From Chloroflexota bacterium (GTDB taxonomy: Bacteria; Chloroflexota; Ktedonobacteria; Ktedonobacterales; Ktedonobacteraceae): DNA of 11,018 nt. Both the position numbers and the translations under genes were made by a program. The notes under the pieces were generated by a model, which was not told where the DNA came from, ran no database searches, and was given only the letters and a program-made list of their open reading frames with translations. This document shows, in pieces, positions 7,096 through 11,018 of this stretch (the stretch's first letter is position 1; each line of letters opens with the position of its first letter). The DNA lies in NCBI GenBank assembly GCA_005881295.1, contig VBHS01000264.1, positions 1 through 11,018 on the forward strand. Direction: 5' to 3'.

Positions 7096-8526
7096 CTAGA
7101 CGTCATAGTAGAGTGCGAACTCGATAGGAGTTGGGCGCAAGCGTATCTCATCGGCCTGTGCACGTTTTAGCTCGACAAAATGTTCCAGTACATCTGTTGT
7201 AAACACGCCGCCTTCGAGCAGGAAGCTATGGTCGGTCTCAAGTGCGTTCAAAGCATCGTCTAGAGAGCCAGGGACGGAGCGAATCTCGCGCAACTCCTCC
7301 TCCGGCATGTGATACAGGTCGCGGTCGACTGGCCCATAACCGTGCTCACTCGGGTCAATCTCACGGCGGACGCCGTCGAGTCCAGCCATCAATAGAGCGG
7401 AGAAGGCGAGATAAGGGTTCGCAGTCGGATCAGGTGGCCGGAACTCAATACGTTTTGCCGATGGACAATCGGTGAGGGGAATACGTACAGCAGCACTGCG
7501 GTTGCCCTTAGAGAAAACCAGGTTAACTGGTGCCTCAAAACCCGGTACAAGACGCTTGTAGCTGTTCGTGGTAGAGGCAACAATGCCCAGTAGGGCCGGA
7601 GCATGTGTCAACAGGCCACCAACGTAGTAACGAGCCAGCTGCGAGAGGCCAGCATAGCCTTCGCTATCGTAGAAAAGTGGCTTTTCGCCGCTCCACAGGC
7701 TTTGATGAACGTGCATACCGGAGCCGTTATCGCCAAAGATGGGTTTGGGCATGAAAGTGACAGTTTTACCGTGCTTGCGCGCCGTATTCTTTGTCACGTA
7801 CTTATACAGCATCAGGTTATCTGCAGTCTTCAAGAGTGTATTGAAACGGATATCAATCTCTGCCTGTCCTGCTCCACCTACCTCGTGGTGTTGTGCCTCG
7901 ACCAGTACCCCTAATTCTTCGAGAATCAGAGCCATCTCGCTGCGTACATCTTGTAGGGTGTCGTTAGGGGCAACAGGGAAGTAACCCTCTTTTACGCGCA
8001 GACGGTGACCCAGGTTTGCGCTACCATTGCGTGAGTTGTTCCAGTAGGCTTCGTCTGAATCTACCTCCGCGTACTGGATGTTATTTGCTGAGTTGAACCG
8101 TACATTATCGAAAATGAAGAATTCTGCTTCGGGCCCAAAGTAACTGGTGTCAGCGATGCCGCTTGATCGGAGATATTCCTCGGCCTTCAGTGCAATATAG
8201 CGAGGGTCACGACTGTATGGCTTTTTGTGCATGCCAGGACCGGGGTGAGCAATATTACAGACCAGGCTCAGTGTTGGTACGGCAGTGAAGGGATCCATAA
8301 TCGCAGTGTCGGGATCAGGAATAATCAGCATATCGCTTTCGTCGATGGTCTGGAAACCGCGTATACTCGAGCCGTCAAAAGGTTTCCCTTCTATGAAAGT
8401 ATTTTCTTCAAGTTCACGTATAGGAACACTGAAATGCTGCCAGGTTCCCGGTATATCGACAAACTTGAAATCAACCATTTTTACGCCGCGTTCCCTGGCA
8501 AATTGTAATACGTCTTCCGGTGTCAT
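7096..8526 (-). CDS. glnA: Glutamine synthetase, type I (GSI-beta-like)
   Basis: GlnA makes glutamine from glutamate, ammonium and ATP; the family forms cytosolic dodecamers. Signature segments in a 476-residue numbering: DGSSIRGF (51-58), the ATP/metal region YFGPEAEFFIFD (129-140), HHEVGGAGQAEID (213-225), GDNGSGMHVHQS (265-276) and NRSAAVRIP (342-350). The segment with VDSDEAYWN and NLGHRLRVKEGYFPV (about 154-186) is typical of the longer GSI-beta form. A Tyr in LYHMPEEE (about 405) lies where that form is adenylylated, so covalent control is possible. Start choice: the open frame runs to 8583, but ATG 8526 follows AAGGAG with a 7-nt gap, and the family N-terminus (MTPEDVLQFARERGV) begins there. 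It is a single-gene unit with its own terminator. No GlnE or PII gene is in view. Confidence 0.96.
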   Translation of the reverse strand: MTPEDVLQFARERGVKMVDFKFVDIPGTWQHFSVPIRELEENTFIEGKPFDGSSIRGFQTIDESDMLIIPDPDTAIMDPFTAVPTLSLVCNIAHPGPGMHKKPYSRDPRYIALKAEEYLRSSGIADTSYFGPEAEFFIFDNVRFNSANNIQYAEVDSDEAYWNNSRNGSANLGHRLRVKEGYFPVAPNDTLQDVRSEMALILEELGVLVEAQHHEVGGAGQAEIDIRFNTLLKTADNLMLYKYVTKNTARKHGKTVTFMPKPIFGDNGSGMHVHQSLWSGEKPLFYDSEGYAGLSQLARYYVGGLLTHAPALLGIVASTTNSYKRLVPGFEAPVNLVFSKGNRSAAVRIPLTDCPSAKRIEFRPPDPTANPYLAFSALLMAGLDGVRREIDPSEHGYGPVDRDLYHMPEEELREIRSVPGSLDDALNALETDHSFLLEGGVFTTDVLEHFVELKRAQADEIRLRPTPIEFALYYDV

Positions 8527-8643
8527 GCCTATTCTCCTTGTCGCACTATCCTCGCCCACTTGCTGGAATAGTAGGCTTCTCATGCCTTTTCTGGTGTTTA
8601 GCTATTTTGTACAATAATCTGAAAATTTCCAGCAACCTGCTGA

Positions 8644-8655
8644 ATGTAATTACAT
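8644..8655. repeat. 12-bp perfect palindrome upstream of glnA
   Basis: ATGTAATTACAT is a perfect palindrome 118 bp before the glnA start. Its TGTAA/TTACA halves recall half-sites of nitrogen regulators, but the spacing does not match the TnrA/GlnR (TGTNA-N7-TNACA) or NtcA (GTA-N8-TAC) consensus. Regulator unknown. Confidence 0.4.
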
Positions 8656-8722
8656 GCTACTATGATAAGATACACATCCATGAGTTACTATGGGTAGTTT
8701 GTCAGAAAGTGCTGATGTAAAA

Positions 8723-8741
8723 TTTGTGCAATTTGCACAAA
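8723..8741. promoter_or_regulatory. 19-bp palindromic operator candidate
   Basis: TTTGTGCA and TGCACAAA are perfect 8-bp arms around ATT. The site lies in the divergent space between glnA (start 8526) and the small plus-strand ORF (start 8780), 38 bp before the latter. A transcription-factor site controlling one or both is the simplest reading. The N5 spacing between TGTGC and GCACA does not fit a CRP/FNR site. Confidence 0.55.
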
Positions 8742-8779
8742 AAACATACACCTTTACAAAAATTTAAGGGGTATACTTG

Positions 8780-8908
8780 ATGCATTCAATAAGTTCAGTG
8801 CGCAACCTGGGTGTCAATGTTGAAGAATACGAAGAGGGGAGGCTCGAGCAACAGGAACGTTCACGAGTAGCAATGCACTCGAAACGTGGTAGAGAAAAGG
8901 AGGATTAA
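8780..8908 (+). CDS. Possible small hydrophilic protein, 42 aa
   Basis: An ATG at 8780 preceded by AAGGGG (8766-8771, 8-nt gap) opens a 42-codon frame ending at TAA 8906-8908. The product begins MHSISSVRNLGVNVEEYEEG and is highly charged, rich in Glu, Arg, Lys and Gln. It has no membrane segment or signal peptide and no Cys. I do not recognise it. Support comes from context: a well-spaced ribosome binding site, a palindromic operator candidate 38 bp upstream, and a hairpin 8 nt after the stop. No convincing -10/-35 pair was found. It is divergent from glnA and convergent with the PPOX gene. It could instead be chance coding in a regulatory region. Confidence 0.4.
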   Translation: MHSISSVRNLGVNVEEYEEGRLEQQERSRVAMHSKRGREKED

Positions 8909-8915
8909 GTGAGAG

Positions 8916-8953
8916 TTGTTGAAGCGCCAGGTAAAAAAATGGCGCCTCAACAA
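8916..8953. terminator. Hairpin between convergent genes, possible two-way terminator
   Basis: TTGTTGA-A-GCGCCA (8916-8929) pairs with TGGCGC-C-TCAACAA (8940-8953), a 14-position stem with one mismatch and a 10-nt loop containing seven A on the plus strand. It sits between the small plus-strand ORF (stop 8908) and the PPOX gene (stop 8959, minus strand), as expected for a shared terminator. No clear U-tract follows on either strand, so intrinsic termination is not certain. Confidence 0.6.
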
Positions 8954-8958
8954 TGTCG

Positions 8959-9363
8959 CTACAGACGTTCGATGACGTTCTCGCACTTCAAGCGCAGGGT
9001 AATGCGGTGTTCTTTTGAGAATTGCTCCTCCATTTGCTGTTTAGCATTTTCCTCGCCGTCGTAGCGAGCCGCTAATCGATAGATATCCCGGTGTGCCGTC
9101 TCCTGGTCCTCATCCATTTCAACATTGCCACTGATCGTGACATAGTTGTAACCATCCTCCACACAAATTGAAATGCGCGGGTCGCGTTTCATATTGAGAT
9201 CTTTGACACGCCCTGCTTTCGTGTTCATTATGATGGTATTTTCATCGAGCAGGTACCACATTGTGGTCAATTGGGGAGACCCATCTTTATTAAGGGTGGC
9301 GAGTACTGCGAAACGCCGCTCTTGCAAGAAGGCCCGCGCTTTTTCAGATAACGTACTTGGCAT
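8959..9363 (-). CDS. PPOX-class, probably F420-dependent oxidoreductase (FDOR-like split-barrel)
   Basis: This 134-residue protein has the pyridoxamine 5'-phosphate oxidase-like split beta-barrel pattern: FAVLATLNKDGSPQLTTMWYL (two strands, residues 18-38), then NTKAGRVKDLNMKRDPRISI (47-66) for cofactor phosphate binding, and YVTISGNVEM (74-83). The closest remembered type is the short Rv1155-like family, which binds F420 and is often named PPOX class F420-dependent. Location supports F420 use: it is third in a minus-strand run after cofD and cofC, 32 nt from cofC. AAGGA lies 9 nt before ATG 9363. The electron acceptor is unknown. FMN or heme-type split-barrel function is the main alternative. 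Confidence 0.82.
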   Translation of the reverse strand: MPSTLSEKARAFLQERRFAVLATLNKDGSPQLTTMWYLLDENTIIMNTKAGRVKDLNMKRDPRISICVEDGYNYVTISGNVEMDEDQETAHRDIYRLAARYDGEENAKQQMEEQFSKEHRITLRLKCENVIERL

Positions 9364-9395
9364 ACATCTCTTTCCTTATCATTCTTGCTAAACCT

Positions 9396-10085
9396 CTACA
9401 GTGGCGCTGAATGATGCGCCAGACTTTCTTCGGAGTCACTGTAGGAGTTTTCCCTATGTGTTGCAGGCCAGCTTCGTATTTTTTCGCCACTCAGAACTTG
9501 TAGCTCGTATAGATCGTCAAGATCATCAATTGTATCGATGTCTAACGCCAGGCCAATGCTATTATATATAGTACTGCCGAGTTGCCGCTCCTTCGCTGCA
9601 CGCACGTATTTATACAGGCTGTTGACCCCAAACAGATAGGGAAGCGCCAGGGGCGGCTGTACAAGGAGCGCGTTTGTGCCCGTGCCATCGCGTGACGGTG
9701 CAAGTACCACTGGGTAGCGCAGAGATCGTTCAATCAGAGCACGAATGTCGCTGGGTTGAAGTAAAGGCAAGTCACCTGATATGGTCAAAAGGGCGGTAGT
9801 GCCAGCCTCTTGCTCTTGCAATGCAGCAGCATGGAGCGCGGCATTATGACCCGGCATCTCCTCGACAAGTGCACGGACTCCCCACGTTTGAGCAAAATCT
9901 AGCACCCGTATGTCCGGGCTTACTACTGTAATCTGTTCAAGCAAATTGCTTTGTTGCAACACGTGTAGTACGTGGTGCAGCATATCTAATACCAGGTTTT
10001 TACGCTGGTGTAATGTCATGTGCCCCGCCAGGCGACTTTTCGCTTCATCCAGCGCTTTGACGGGGATTAATGCTCTATATATCAT
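9396..10085 (-). CDS. cofC: 2-phospho-L-lactate (or phosphoenolpyruvate) guanylyltransferase CofC/FbiD
   Basis: CofC activates 2-phospho-L-lactate, or phosphoenolpyruvate in the FbiD version, with GTP. The nucleotide-diphosphate product is then used by CofD/FbiA to build F420-0. The 229-residue protein has the nucleotidyltransferase fold: IPVKALDEAKSRL (7-19) for GTP binding, SGDLPLL (103-109) for metal binding, APSRDGTGTNALL (129-141) for substrate, and LDIDTIDDLDDL (181-192). About 28 C-terminal residues after VLSGE look unstructured and polar, beyond the usual end. ATG 10085 has no strong ribosome binding site; the gap to cofD is only 31 nt, so translation may depend on read-through from the upstream gene. 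Sequence alone does not tell which three-carbon substrate is used. Confidence 0.92.
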   Translation of the reverse strand: MIYRALIPVKALDEAKSRLAGHMTLHQRKNLVLDMLHHVLHVLQQSNLLEQITVVSPDIRVLDFAQTWGVRALVEEMPGHNAALHAAALQEQEAGTTALLTISGDLPLLQPSDIRALIERSLRYPVVLAPSRDGTGTNALLVQPPLALPYLFGVNSLYKYVRAAKERQLGSTIYNSIGLALDIDTIDDLDDLYELQVLSGEKIRSWPATHRENSYSDSEESLAHHSAPL

Positions 10086-10116
10086 ATGACTCTGTTTTCT
10101 TTACGAATCTGGCGAA

Positions 10117-11018
10117 TTAAAAACTCAATCCCGCCGCCTCCAGGGTCTTGCGGGCAAGGGCAGCTTTGCTTTCTTCATCGCGCATAATAGTATTCGTCGC
10201 TTTCGTGGGTATACCCAGATCCTCGATCTCGCTCACAAGATGATCATCTTGTTCGTCAATGATCATTACATCCAGGAAATCGCGGTAGCAACGAGCGACG
10301 CCTACCGCCGACACTTCCATACCAAGTCCGCTCATGAGTTTATCCGCAGGACCTTTGATCGGCGCCCCTCCAATAATTGGGCTTACGGCGATAATCATGC
10401 TACTGGTTTCGTGAAGTGCGTCATGTATACCCGGTACAGCTAAAATAGTGCCGATACTGACGATGGGATTGCTTGGTGCCAGCAGGATCGCATCAGCCTC
10501 TTTCAGCGCATCGAGGACCCCTGGTGCTGGTCGTGCCTCCTGGACACCCACGAATAGAACACCCTGTACTTCGTCCACACAACGCCGTTTGACCATGTAT
10601 TCCTGGAAGTGAAGCTGTCCGACTGGAGTGATGATATTGGTAGCAACAGGCTGATCTGTCATCGGCAATAAGCGGATGCCCAGGCCAAATTGCTTTCGTA
10701 GATCGTCAGTGACTTCGCTGAGTGTTTTCCCCTGTCGCAGGAGGTTAGTACGGTGAATATGCGTGGCAAGATCTCTGTCACCGAGCATAAACCAGTCATC
10801 GTTGCCATATTGTGTGAGTTGCCCCATTGTATGATAGGTGTCATTTCGTATACCCCAACCGTGTGTTTCATCGACAACGCCGGCCAGTGTGTATGTGACG
10901 ATATCAAGATCAGGCGAAACATGCAAACCGTAAAACTCGCGATCATCTCCTGTGTTACCAATAACGGTAATCTCGTTTTGCGGAACAACCTGCACCAGCC
11001 CCTGTAAAAACCGTGCTG
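10117..11018 (-). CDS. cofD: 2-phospho-L-lactate transferase CofD/FbiA (5' end outside window)
   Basis: CofD transfers the phospholactyl or enolpyruvyl-phosphate group to Fo, making F420-0 or its dehydro form. The frame is open to the right edge. The residues before the GTG at 10995 read ARFLQGL, the family continuation of the N-terminal GGVGG(A)-R/K-x-L loop, so GTG 10995 is internal and roughly 10 residues are missing. Visible motifs: VIGNTGDD near the N-terminus (phosphate/Fo site), GWGIRNDTY, LAPSNPIVSIGTILAVPGI, and AVSPIIGGAPIKGPADKLMSGLG. The gene heads the visible cofD-cofC-PPOX run. FbiB/CofE (glutamate addition) is not in the window. Confidence 0.94.
   Translation of the reverse strand, partial: ARFLQGLVQVVPQNEITVIGNTGDDREFYGLHVSPDLDIVTYTLAGVVDETHGWGIRNDTYHTMGQLTQYGNDDWFMLGDRDLATHIHRTNLLRQGKTLSEVTDDLRKQFGLGIRLLPMTDQPVATNIITPVGQLHFQEYMVKRRCVDEVQGVLFVGVQEARPAPGVLDALKEADAILLAPSNPIVSIGTILAVPGIHDALHETSSMIIAVSPIIGGAPIKGPADKLMSGLGMEVSAVGVARCYRDFLDVMIIDEQDDHLVSEIEDLGIPTKATNTIMRDEESKAALARKTLEAAGLSF

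Noticed and set aside
8644..8655. NtcA or TnrA/GlnR binding site upstream of glnA
   Set aside because: The palindrome has suggestive half-sites but wrong spacing for each consensus; kept only as an unassigned palindrome.

Overview
The window looks like ordinary housekeeping and cofactor chromosome from a free-living, moderate-GC bacterium. The gene mix suggests a Chloroflexota member, possibly of the Ktedonobacteria type: coenzyme F420 genes beside an F420-type PPOX protein, a full-length type I glutamine synthetase, a two-domain ThyX-like protein and an SMC ATPase. This placement is inferred from gene content and was not tested. Most genes lie on the minus strand. Only the smc 3' part, a GNAT acetyltransferase and one small ORF are on the plus strand. 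No mobile element, CRISPR array, rRNA or tRNA was seen.

Layout. 1-1879 (+): C-terminal half of a chromosome-segregation SMC protein, cut by the left edge. 1921-3087 (-): class V PLP-dependent aminotransferase fold enzyme, convergent with smc and probably started at a TTG behind a strong ribosome binding site. A long hairpin precedes it. 3213-3746 (+): divergent GNAT acetyltransferase. 3783-5284 (-): a divergent, duplicated ThyX-like protein split in two frames, so apparently one frameshifted gene. 5349-5555 (-): a small excisionase/BldC-type HTH protein just upstream of it. 5791-6786 (-): moaA, with a good sigma-70 type promoter flanked by an inverted repeat. 7096-8526 (-): glnA, followed by a 21-bp perfect terminator-like stem. 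8527-8958: intergenic region with two palindromes, a possible 42-codon plus-strand ORF and a convergent hairpin. 8959-11018 (-): a compact three-gene cluster reading cofD, cofC, PPOX oxidoreductase, with 31-32 nt gaps; cofD is cut by the right edge.

How the genes work together. The clearest functional unit is the right-hand F420 cluster. CofC makes the activated nucleotide precursor, CofD transfers it to Fo, and the PPOX/FDOR-like protein is a plausible F420 user. MoaA (molybdopterin) and GlnA (ammonium assimilation) are stand-alone units with their own signals. The least understood parts are the frame-disrupted ThyX-like gene with its HTH neighbour, and the small ORF with its palindrome upstream of glnA. 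I see no convincing evidence for a wholly new multi-gene system.
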